A stretch of 10,493 nt of DNA from JADGGV01 sp035715725 (lineage in GTDB: Bacteria > Gemmatimonadota > Gemmatimonadetes > Longimicrobiales > RSA9). Below are positions 1 to 6,762 of this stretch, in pieces. Numbering within the stretch: the first letter of the stretch is position 1; each line of letters starts with the position of its first letter. The DNA lies in the NCBI GenBank assembly GCA_035715725.1, contig DASTKT010000220.1:1-10493 (forward strand), written 5' to 3'. The translations under genes and the position numbers were made by a program. The notes beneath the pieces are model-generated. The model searched no databases. It was not told the origin of the DNA and saw nothing but the letters and a program-made list of their open reading frames with translations.

Positions 1-825
1 CTCGCTTTCGGCCACCTGCTGGAAGAGCGCCGCCGTGAGCCAGAGCGTGGTCACGCCGCTCCGCTCGACGAGCTCGCCCAGCGCCGAGAGGTCCGGCAGC
101 CCCGCCGGCACCAGCACGACGCGCCCGCCGTTCAGCAGCGCCCCCCACAGCTCGAACGTCGACGCATCGAAGGAGATCGGCGCAAAGCCGAGGATCACCT
201 CCTGCTCATCGAGCTTCACGTAGTCCTGCCCGCGCACCAGCCGCACGATCGCGCGGTGCGGGACCACCACGCCCTTCGGACGGCCCGTCGAGCCCGACGT
301 GTACATGACGTAGGCGGGGCACGCGGCGGCCGCCCGGTGCGCGGCGCCGGCGGTCGCCACGCCGGGCTCCGCCCCCGCCTCGACCGGGCGAGCCGGCGCC
401 GGCTCCACCTCCCCGCCCTCTCCGAGGTAGACCACCGCGGGCGGGGCGCCGCCCGCGTTCGCCACTTCGTCGAGCACGCCGCGCAGCATGGGCGCCAGCC
501 GGCTCTGCGCCAGCACCAGGCGCGCGCCGGTGTCGCCCAGCATGAAGGCAAGCCGCTCCGTCGGGTAGGCGGCGTCCAGCGGCACGTAGGCCGCCCCCGC
601 CTTGAGCGTGGCGAGCAGCGCGACGACCATCTCGAGGGAGCGCTCGGCGCACAGCGGCACCAGGTCCCCCGGCCCGACGCCGAGCCCGCGCAGCCGCGCG
701 GCCAGCGCTCCGGCACGCGCGTCCAGCTCCGCGTAGCTGACCGACGCCTCGCCCAGCTCGAGCGCCACGGCGTCCGGGCGCCGTCGCGCCTGTTCCTCGA
801 AGAGTCCGTGGACCGTGGCGTCCCG
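1..825 (-). other. Adenylation domain, partial, code starts D-A-F-W (Val-like)
   Basis: Only the first part is in the window (about residues 1980-2254): HGLFEEQARRRPDAVALELG, VSYAELD, LKAGAAYVPLDAAYPTERL, YVMYTSGSTGRPKGV (A3), SFDASTFELWGALLNGG (A4) and VTTLWLTAALF. Four pocket residues are readable: D2199, A2200, F2203 and W2241. Valine-activating domains commonly have DAFWIGGTFK, so valine or a close branched aliphatic residue is the best guess. The other pocket positions, including A5, and any methyltransferase insert lie past the left edge. The A2-A3 linker (about 2095-2149) is long and rich in Ala, Pro and Glu. Confidence 0.85.
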
Positions 826-3800
826 CGGATACCCGGTCCGCCGCCCGCTCCACTCCTCCAGCACCACGCGCCGCTCCGCCGGCGTCATCGATGGCAGGCG
901 CGAGACCGGCGCCGCCGGCTCCGCGACGATGCCTTCCAGCAGCGTGCGGAACCGGCTCAGCAGCCGCTCCGCGCCGTCGGCGTCCAGCACCCCGGCGCGG
1001 TACTGCAGCGCGGCGCGCAGCCCATCGGCCTGCTCGCCCATGGAGAGGTACAGGTCGAACTTGGCGGTGCCGGCGTCCCCACCACCGGCCCGCAGTACGG
1101 CCTCGCCGAGGCGGAGCTCGACCGGGTCCGTGTTCTGGAGCGCGAACATCACCTGGCACGCGGATGCCGGGTCCACGCCGCGCTCGGTGTGGAGCAGCTG
1201 GACGATCCGCGCGAAGGGGACGTCGGCGTTCTCGCTGGCGCCGAGCCAGCCGTCGCGCACGCGGTCCACGAGCGCGTCGAAGCACGGGTCGTCCTCGAAC
1301 GACGCGCGCAGCGCCAGCGTGTTCACGAAGTAGCCGACCAGCCCTTCGAGCTCGCGCCGCCCGCGCCCGGCGACGACGGTGCCCACCACGACGTCGTCCT
1401 GCCCGCTGTAGCGGTGCAGCAGCGTCTGGAACGCGGCCAGCAGCACCGTGAAGAGCGTCGAGCCGCGCCGCTGCGCGAGCTGCTGGAGCGCATCCCGCAG
1501 CTCCGGCGGGAAGACGACCGTCCTCCGGCCGCCGTCGAAGTCGGGCGCGGCCGAGCGCGGCCGCGCCGCCGGCAGCTCGACGGCCAGCGACGACCCGGCC
1601 AGCCGCTCGCGCCAGTACTCCACCTGCCGCTCGTACGCGGTCGCGGCCGACCGCTCCCGCTGCCATGCCGCGTAGTCCACGAAGCGCAGCGGCAGCGGCT
1701 CGAGCGCCGGCTCCTCGCCGCGGCGCAGGGCGTCGTAGAGCGCGGAGAGCTCCCGGAGCATGATGCTCCGCGACCACCCGTCGGAAACGATGTGGTGCGT
1801 CACGAGCTGGAGGAGGTGCTCCTCCTCCTCGAGGCGGACGAGCGCCGCGCGGACCGGTAGCTCCGCGGCGAGGTCGAACGCGGCCCGTGCCCGCTCCAGC
1901 AGCAGCCGGCGGGCCTCGGCTTCGCGCTCGTCCGAGGCCGCCGCTCGCAGGTCGACGCACTCGAGCGGCATTCCCCGCGACGCGCCGATGCGCTGCACGG
2001 ATCGCCCGTCGGCCGTGGCGAACGTGGTGCGGAGCGCCTCGTGCCGTTCGACCAGTCGGTCCAGCGCGAGGCGAAGCACCCGCGTGTCGAGTGCGCCCCG
2101 GATCCGCCACGTGTCGGGGATGTTGTAGGCGCCCGACTCCGGCGCGGTCCGCTGGAGCAGCCAGAGCACTTCCTGCCCGGGGGAGAGCGGCGCCTCGTCG
2201 CCCTGGAGCCGCGGGATCGACTCGACGACGGGCCCGCCCCCACCGGCGCGGGCGGCCTCCAGCGCCTTCGCCAGCCCGGCGATGGTGGGCGTGTCGAAGA
2301 CCGCGCGCAGCGGGATGCGCACGCCGTGTCGCTCGGCGATCCGCCCGAGCACGCGCAGCGCGAGGAGCGAGTGGCCGCCGATCTCGAAGAAGTTGTCGTC
2401 GACGCCGATGGGCCGACGGTCCAGCACCGCCTCCCAGATCTCGGCGAGCTGCGCCTCCGCCAGGGTGGCCGGCGGCCGGTGCGCCGTCGCGGCCGCGACG
2501 TCCGCCGCCGGCGCCGGAAGCGCCTTGCGGTCCACCTTCCCGTTCGGCGTGAGCGGCAGCCGCTCGAGGCGCACGAACGTCGCCGGCACCATGTACTCCG
2601 GGAGATGCCGTCCCAGCTCGGTGCGCCACTCGTGGACCTGCTCCGGCCGGAGCTCCCGCGCCGTGCCCCGCCGGGCGAGGTCGCGCCACGGCGCGACCGG
2701 CACGGCCGCCCGGCGCAGCGGGCGGGCCGCCGCGCACCCGCGCCGGCGGAAGATCGCATCGTAGCGCCCGCTCGCCCCGGACTCCGGCAGCGCGAGCTCG
2801 ACCTCGTACCCGGCGTCCAGCGCGACGAGCGCCTCGGGCTCGATCCCGCCCGGCTCGCCCTCGGCGACGGCGCGCTTCAGCTCACCCACCGTGCCCGCGC
2901 CGGCGAACGTGGCCAGCAGCTCGTGCGCCCCGACGTCGCGCGCCACGCGCGGGTCCACGAGATCCCTCACGCGCAGAAGGGCGGGCCGGCCCGCCAGCGC
3001 GGCCGCGATCCGCGACGGGTCGCCGAGCCCGGAGCCGTCGACCACGTCGGGCGACGTCGTCGCCTCGACCTCCCCCGCGTCCGCAGCCCCGTGGATGTGG
3101 AGCACGGCGTCGTAGCGGAAGCGAGTCAGCTCGTTGCGGGCGTAGCCCCGCTTCGGCAGGAGCTCGACGCCGCGCACGGCCGGAAGGTGCAGCGCCAGCG
3201 CGTCGAAGAATGCCGGGTCGACCGCCAGCTCGGTCTCCTGCGCCAGCCGCTGCCGGACCCGCGAGCGCAGCCGGTCGATCCGCAGCCCCGCCTCGGCGTG
3301 CGCCAGCGCCACCGACGCGTGGAACGTCTCGAGCAACCGCAGCGAGCGCACGTCGCCCACGAAGATGGCGCCGCCGGGCGCGACGATCCGCGCTGCCTGC
3401 TCCAGCACGGCGACCAGGTAATCGGCGCTCGGGAAGTACTGCGCGACCGAATTCAGCAGCACGAGGTCGTAGGCGCCGGCGGGGATGTCGTCGAGCTCGT
3501 GGACCGGCCCCTGCCGGAGCGTCACGCCGTCGAGCGACGCCCACCCCGGGTCCTCGCGGACCACTCGCAGCGCCTCGACCGAGATGTCCACGGCCGTGTA
3601 CGCGTCCACGAGCGGCGCGATGCGGAACAGGTACAGCCCCGTCCCGCACCCGAGGTCGAGCACGCGCCGGGGCCGCAGCGCCAGGACCCGCTCCGTCGTG
3701 CGCTCGACCCATTCGATCATCTCGTCGAGCGGGATCGGCCGGAGATCGTAGCTGCTCACCCACCCGGCGAAATTGGCGCCGGTCGAGGCCTGCGTTTCCT

Positions 3801-6762
3801 CGGACGAGCCGGCCTCCCGCAACCGCGCGTACGCGGCGTCCCACACCTCGCGCCAGCGCCCGACCACCGCTTCCTGGTCCGCCGTCTCGTCCTCCGCCGG
3901 CACCACGTAGGCGACGAGGCGGGGCTCACTCCCCCCGTCGGCGCGCACCGCGACGACCGCCGCCGCCACGCCCGCCTGCCGCGCCAGCACCGCCTCGATC
4001 TCCCCCAGCTCGATGCGGTGCCCTCTGAGCTTCACCTGCGCGTCCGCACGCCCCAGGTACTCCAGCTCCCCGCCCGCCCGCCACCGCACGCGGTCCCCCG
4101 TGCGGTAGAGCCGAGCCCCCGCTTCCGCACTGAACGGATCGGGAACGAAGCGCTCGGCCGTAAGCGCCGGCCGCCCGCGGTAGCCCCGCGCCACCCCCAC
4201 GCCCCCCAGGTAGAGCTCCCCCGCCACCCCCACCGGCACCGGCTCGCCGTGCCCGTCCAGCACGTACGCCCGCACGTTGCCCATCGGCCGCCCGATCCGC
4301 ACCGGCTCGCCCACCCGCGTCAGGCGCTGCGCCGTCGCCCAGATCGTGGCCTCGGTCGGGCCGTAGAGGTTCCACAGCTCCACCCCCCGCGCGAGCAGCG
4401 CGTCGGCCAGGGCCCCGGGCAGCGCCTCGCCCCCGCAGAGTGCCACCAGCCCCGGCCGGCCCGGCCACCCCGCCTCCACCAGCATGCGCCAGGTCGAGGG
4501 CGTCGCCTGCAGGTGCGTGGCCCCGCTCCGCGCCAGCAGCGCGGCGAGCGCGGCCGGGTCGCTCGCCTCCGCGCGGCTCGCCACCACCACCCGCGCCCCG
4601 GTGACGAGCGGGAGCAGGATCTCCAGCGCCGAGATGTCGAAGGAGAGCGGCGTCACCGCCACCAGCACGTCGCCGGGAGCCAGCGGCACCAGCGCGTTCA
4701 TCCCCCACAGGAAGTTCACCACGCTCCGCTGCTCGACCTCGACCCCCTTGGGCCGGCCCGTCGAGCCGGAGGTGTAGATGACGTACGCAAGGTCGCGCGA
4801 ACCCGCCCCGCCGCCGGGAGCCTCCGGGCCTCCGAGCCCGAGAGCCTCCCGGCCCGCGAGCTTCCGCGCCTCCGCGCCGTCGCGCCCCGAAACTCCCGCA
4901 CGCCCCGTCGCGGTCGAAGCCGCCTCCGCGTCCCCCTCCCCACCCGCCACCTCCACGACCACGCCCGCGAACCCCATCGCCTCGCCCCGCAGCCCGGCGT
5001 CCGTCAGCAGCACCGCGGCCCCGCCGTCCTCCAGCATGAAGGCCCGTCGCTCGGCCGGATACTGCGGATCGAGCGGAAGGTACGCCCCGCCCGCCTCCAG
5101 GATGGCGAGCACGCCGACCACCAGCTCCAGCGAGCGCTCGACGAAGAGCCCGACCAGCGCTCCCGGACCCACGCCGACCCGCCGCAGCCGCTCCGCGAGC
5201 GCACGCGCGCGCCGCTCCAGCTCCGCGTAGCTCAGGCGCTCGCCCGCGAACTCCACGGCCACGGCATCGGGTGTGCGCGCCGCCTGCGCCCGCACCAGCT
5301 CCACCAGGCGGGCGTCGGCCGGATACGGCATCGCCGTCGCGTTCCATTCCTCCAGCACCCGCCGCCGCTCGGCGCCGATCAGCAGCGCGAGCGTCGAGAC
5401 CGGCCGCGACGGCTCGCGGACGATCCCCTCCAGCAGCGTCCGGTAATGCCCCAGCAACCGGTCGATCGTCGCCCCGTCGAACAGGGCCGTCGCGTACTCC
5501 ACCACCGCGCGCAGCCCGCCGTTCGGCGCGGCGTTCAGGATCAGCGTTAGATCGAACTTGGAGGTGTGCTTCTCGGCGCGAATCGGCTCCGCGGCGAGCC
5601 CCGGTAGGCGGAGCTCCGCGGCCACCCCGTCGAGGAGCTGGAATGCCGCCTGGAAGACCGGGCTGCGGCTGCTGTCGCGCGCGCCGCCCACGGCCTCGAC
5701 GACCTCCTCGAACGGGACGTCCTGGTTCGCGAACGCCGACGTCGCCGCATCCCGCACGCGCCGGAGCAGCTCGACGAACGCGGGCTCCCCGGAGAGGTCC
5801 GCGCGGATCGCGAGCGTGTTCAGGAACAGCCCGATCAGCGGCTCCGTCTCCGGCCGCTGGCGCCCCGCCGTCACGGAGCCGACGACGACGTCGTCCTGCC
5901 CCGTGTACCGGTGCAGCAGCGCGAAGAACGCCGCGAGGAACGCCGCGTACGGCGTCGCGCCCTCGCGCCGGGCCAGCGCGCGCATCGCCTCGACCAGCTC
6001 CGCCGGGAGCACGATCTCGCGCTTCGCGCCGGCCGTGCTCTGGAACGCCGGCCGCGGCCGGTCCGTCGGCAGCTCCAGTACCGGCAGCGGCGCCGCGAGC
6101 CGCTCCTCCCAGAACGCGAGCTGCCGCGCCGCCGCACCGCCCTGCATGGCGCGATGCTGCCAGACGGCGTAGTCCGGGTACTGCAGCGGCAGCGGCGGCA
6201 GCTCCGGCGCACGCCCCGCCACGAGCGCGGCGTAGCACGCCTCCAGCTCGCGGAAGAGCACGCCCACCGACCAGCCGTCCGCCACGATGTGGTGCACCGT
6301 GAGCAGCAGCACGTGCTCGCGCGCCGCGACGCGGACCAGCTCGGCGCGCAGCAGCGGCCCGCGCGCCAGCTCGAACCCGCGGTTCGCCGCCTCGTCCACC
6401 ACCGCGGCCACCCGCGCCTCCCGCTCCGCCGCCGGCAGCGCCGACACGTCCGTCACCACCACCGGCACCGCCAGCGATGGCAGCACCACCTGCACCGGCT
6501 GCTCGTCCTCCACCGCGAAGATCGTCCGCAGCGCCTCGTGCCGCAGGGCGACCGCGTTCAGCGCCCGCTCCAGCGCCGCGACGTCCAGCTCGCCCGCCAG
6601 CCGGTACGCCACCGGGATGGTGTACGCCGCCGCGTCCGGGTCGAGCTGGTCCAGCAGCCAGAAGCGACGCTGCGCCGCCGACGCCGGGAACACCTGCACG
6701 TCGCCATGGGCGCCGAGCGTGGCCGCGAGCGACGGCGGCGCCGACATCGTCCGCGCCGTCAT
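1..6762 (-). CDS. Multimodular NRPS, C-A(N-MT)-T-C-A..., sarcosine module then Val-like module (3' end outside window)
   Basis: I translated this frame from the ATG at 6762 to the left edge and found 2254 codons with no stop; the gene continues outside the window. Domains are C (about residues 22-455, HHIVADGWS, His158), A (about 480-950, with its C-terminal lobe at about 1375-1425), an N-methyltransferase inserted between A8 and A9 (about 962-1350), T (about 1434-1500, Ser1465), C (about 1522-1958, HHIVSDGWS, His1657) and the first half of an A domain (from about 1980). The first A domain carries the glycine code DILQLGLIWK, so with the methyltransferase the module should install N-methylglycine (sarcosine). 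The second A domain begins its code D-A-F-W, as in valine-type domains. Neither C domain follows an E domain, so both should join L or achiral residues. The start is supported by a GGGAGG six bases upstream and by the ATGA overlap with the previous stop. The next Met, at residue 6, lacks this spacing. Oddities are a low-complexity insert at about 607-656 and a long Ala/Pro-rich linker at about 2095-2149. Confidence 0.97.
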   Translation of the reverse strand, partial: MTARTMSAPPSLAATLGAHGDVQVFPASAAQRRFWLLDQLDPDAAAYTIPVAYRLAGELDVAALERALNAVALRHEALRTIFAVEDEQPVQVVLPSLAVPVVVTDVSALPAAEREARVAAVVDEAANRGFELARGPLLRAELVRVAAREHVLLLTVHHIVADGWSVGVLFRELEACYAALVAGRAPELPPLPLQYPDYAVWQHRAMQGGAAARQLAFWEERLAAPLPVLELPTDRPRPAFQSTAGAKREIVLPAELVEAMRALARREGATPYAAFLAAFFALLHRYTGQDDVVVGSVTAGRQRPETEPLIGLFLNTLAIRADLSGEPAFVELLRRVRDAATSAFANQDVPFEEVVEAVGGARDSSRSPVFQAAFQLLDGVAAELRLPGLAAEPIRAEKHTSKFDLTLILNAAPNGGLRAVVEYATALFDGATIDRLLGHYRTLLEGIVREPSRPVSTLALLIGAERRRVLEEWNATAMPYPADARLVELVRAQAARTPDAVAVEFAGERLSYAELERRARALAERLRRVGVGPGALVGLFVERSLELVVGVLAILEAGGAYLPLDPQYPAERRAFMLEDGGAAVLLTDAGLRGEAMGFAGVVVEVAGGEGDAEAASTATGRAGVSGRDGAEARKLAGREALGLGGPEAPGGGAGSRDLAYVIYTSGSTGRPKGVEVEQRSVVNFLWGMNALVPLAPGDVLVAVTPLSFDISALEILLPLVTGARVVVASRAEASDPAALAALLARSGATHLQATPSTWRMLVEAGWPGRPGLVALCGGEALPGALADALLARGVELWNLYGPTEATIWATAQRLTRVGEPVRIGRPMGNVRAYVLDGHGEPVPVGVAGELYLGGVGVARGYRGRPALTAERFVPDPFSAEAGARLYRTGDRVRWRAGGELEYLGRADAQVKLRGHRIELGEIEAVLARQAGVAAAVVAVRADGGSEPRLVAYVVPAEDETADQEAVVGRWREVWDAAYARLREAGSSEETQASTGANFAGWVSSYDLRPIPLDEMIEWVERTTERVLALRPRRVLDLGCGTGLYLFRIAPLVDAYTAVDISVEALRVVREDPGWASLDGVTLRQGPVHELDDIPAGAYDLVLLNSVAQYFPSADYLVAVLEQAARIVAPGGAIFVGDVRSLRLLETFHASVALAHAEAGLRIDRLRSRVRQRLAQETELAVDPAFFDALALHLPAVRGVELLPKRGYARNELTRFRYDAVLHIHGAADAGEVEATTSPDVVDGSGLGDPSRIAAALAGRPALLRVRDLVDPRVARDVGAHELLATFAGAGTVGELKRAVAEGEPGGIEPEALVALDAGYEVELALPESGASGRYDAIFRRRGCAAARPLRRAAVPVAPWRDLARRGTARELRPEQVHEWRTELGRHLPEYMVPATFVRLERLPLTPNGKVDRKALPAPAADVAAATAHRPPATLAEAQLAEIWEAVLDRRPIGVDDNFFEIGGHSLLALRVLGRIAERHGVRIPLRAVFDTPTIAGLAKALEAARAGGGGPVVESIPRLQGDEAPLSPGQEVLWLLQRTAPESGAYNIPDTWRIRGALDTRVLRLALDRLVERHEALRTTFATADGRSVQRIGASRGMPLECVDLRAAASDEREAEARRLLLERARAAFDLAAELPVRAALVRLEEEEHLLQLVTHHIVSDGWSRSIMLRELSALYDALRRGEEPALEPLPLRFVDYAAWQRERSAATAYERQVEYWRERLAGSSLAVELPAARPRSAAPDFDGGRRTVVFPPELRDALQQLAQRRGSTLFTVLLAAFQTLLHRYSGQDDVVVGTVVAGRGRRELEGLVGYFVNTLALRASFEDDPCFDALVDRVRDGWLGASENADVPFARIVQLLHTERGVDPASACQVMFALQNTDPVELRLGEAVLRAGGGDAGTAKFDLYLSMGEQADGLRAALQYRAGVLDADGAERLLSRFRTLLEGIVAEPAAPVSRLPSMTPAERRVVLEEWSGRRTGYPRDATVHGLFEEQARRRPDAVALELGEASVSYAELDARAGALAARLRGLGVGPGDLVPLCAERSLEMVVALLATLKAGAAYVPLDAAYPTERLAFMLGDTGARLVLAQSRLAPMLRGVLDEVANAGGAPPAVVYLGEGGEVEPAPARPVEAGAEPGVATAGAAHRAAAACPAYVMYTSGSTGRPKGVVVPHRAIVRLVRGQDYVKLDEQEVILGFAPISFDASTFELWGALLNGGRVVLVPAGLPDLSALGELVERSGVTTLWLTAALFQQVAESE
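889..2199 (-). other. Condensation domain, Val-like module
   Basis: This domain covers about residues 1522-1958. Motifs are LSPGQEVLWLLQRTAP, AYNIPDTWRIRGALD, HHIVSDGWS (H1656, H1657, D1661, G1662), YAAWQRERSA, RYSGQDDVVVG, LEGLVGYFVNTLALR and NADVPFARIV. The active site is complete. It should accept the peptidyl-sarcosine donor from the carrier just upstream in the same chain, so the growing end at this step is an N-methylated residue. Confidence 0.95.
2263..2463 (-). other. Carrier (T) domain, sarcosine module
   Basis: The peptidyl carrier covers about residues 1434-1500, with AEIWEAVLDRRPIGVDDNFF and EIGGHSLLALRVLGRIAERH. Ser1465 (codon at 2368-2370) is the phosphopantetheine site. It holds glycine for N-methylation and then the peptide for transfer to the next C domain in the same protein. 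Confidence 0.95.
2488..2640 (-). other. C-terminal lobe of the interrupted glycine adenylation domain
   Basis: The A domain resumes after the methyltransferase at about residues 1375-1425, with GRHLPEYMVPATFVRLERLP (A9) and LTPNGKVDRKAL (A10). Lys1409 of NGKVDRK is the invariant lysine that contacts the adenylate and closes the ten-residue code. Without this lobe the A domain would be incomplete, which shows the methyltransferase is nested inside the A domain and does not follow it. Confidence 0.93.
2713..3879 (-). other. N-methyltransferase domain inserted in the adenylation domain
   Basis: This domain moves a methyl group from S-adenosylmethionine to the amino nitrogen of the carrier-bound amino acid before condensation. 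It fills about residues 962-1350, between A8 and A9, the usual place for NRPS N-methyltransferases. Motifs are the SAM loop VLDLGCGTGLYLFRIAP (from 1034), VDISVEAL, YDLVLLNSVAQYFPSADYL (from about 1098) and VELLPKRGYARNELTRFRYD (from 1199). It ends with GRYDAIFRRR, after which the A domain resumes. The NSVAQYFP and KRGYARNELTR signatures are those of N-methylating NRPS domains rather than C-methylating PKS domains. All motifs are intact, so activity is expected. With the glycine code, the product should be sarcosine. Confidence 0.95.
3913..5325 (-). other. Adenylation domain, glycine code DILQLGLIWK (main body)
   Basis: Core motifs are LSYAELERRA, LEAGGAYLPLDPQYPAER, YVIYTSGSTGRPKGV (A3, residues 660-674), FDISALEIL (A4), NLYGPTEATIWAT (A5), GELYLGG (A6), YRTGDRVRW (A7) and QVKLRGHRIELGEIE (A8). 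Pocket residues by alignment to PheA are D709, I710, L713, Q752, L775, G777, L799, I807 and W808, with Lys1409 supplied by the separated C-terminal lobe. This equals the well-known glycine code. The segment between A2 and A3 is unusually long and low in complexity (about residues 607-656). The enzyme body ends near residue 950, where the methyltransferase begins. Confidence 0.94.
4820..4899. repeat. Degenerate 8-bp tandem array inside the glycine A domain
   Basis: On the plus strand, successive octamers from 4820 read gcctccgg, gcctccga, gcccgaga, gcctcccg, gcccgcga, gcttccgc, gcctccgc, gccgtcgc and gccccgaa, with weaker copies after that. All nine start with GC, and the best copies fit gcctccgN. 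Nine copies are 72 bases, or 24 codons, so the reading frame is kept. On the minus strand they encode a Gly/Ala/Glu-rich linker between motifs A2 and A3 (within about residues 607-656). Several copies match the consensus at only half of the positions, so the array is old or partly coincidental in such GC-rich DNA. Confidence 0.5.
5398..6699 (-). other. Condensation domain, sarcosine module
   Basis: The domain covers about residues 22-455. It starts with FPASAAQRRFWLLDQLDPD and YTIPVAYRL, has the canonical HHIVADGWS (H157, H158, D162, G163), then YAVWQHR, RYTGQDDVVV and NQDVPFEEV. The active site is complete. It should transfer the peptide from the 1137-residue protein onto the glycine-derived residue of this module. 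The donor is held on a different polypeptide, so this step needs protein-protein docking. Confidence 0.95.

Noticed and set aside
206..2737. Long minus-strand frame starting at 2737
   Set aside because: Its product is an Arg/Gly/Ala-rich sequence without motifs. The frame one base shifted gives the carrier, C and A motifs of the large NRPS without a break.
2713..3879. Reading the methyltransferase as a C- or O-methylating domain
   Set aside because: It lies between A8 and A9, and NSVAQYFP with KRGYARNELTR are the usual N-methyltransferase signatures. Glycine also makes C-methylation less likely here.
2713..3879. A frameshift or split gene at the methyltransferase insert
   Set aside because: Codon-by-codon reading shows no stop or frame change from 6762 to the left edge, and the A domain resumes in the same frame.
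2041..5550. Stop-free plus-strand frame of 1169 codons
   Set aside because: It is antisense to the glycine A and N-methyltransferase region and encodes an Arg/Pro/His-rich product with no recognisable domain. Very GC-rich coding DNA leaves other frames open. The minus-strand frame here has continuous NRPS motifs.
3926..6238. Long minus-strand frame starting at 6238
   Set aside because: It is another Ala/Arg/Gly-rich shadow. The real frame, continuous from 6762, covers the same DNA with C and A motifs.
6745..6747. Alternative start at Met6 of the large NRPS
   Set aside because: The GGGAGG lies six bases before the first ATG, and that ATG forms the ATGA overlap. The Met6 codon has no comparable site at a good distance.
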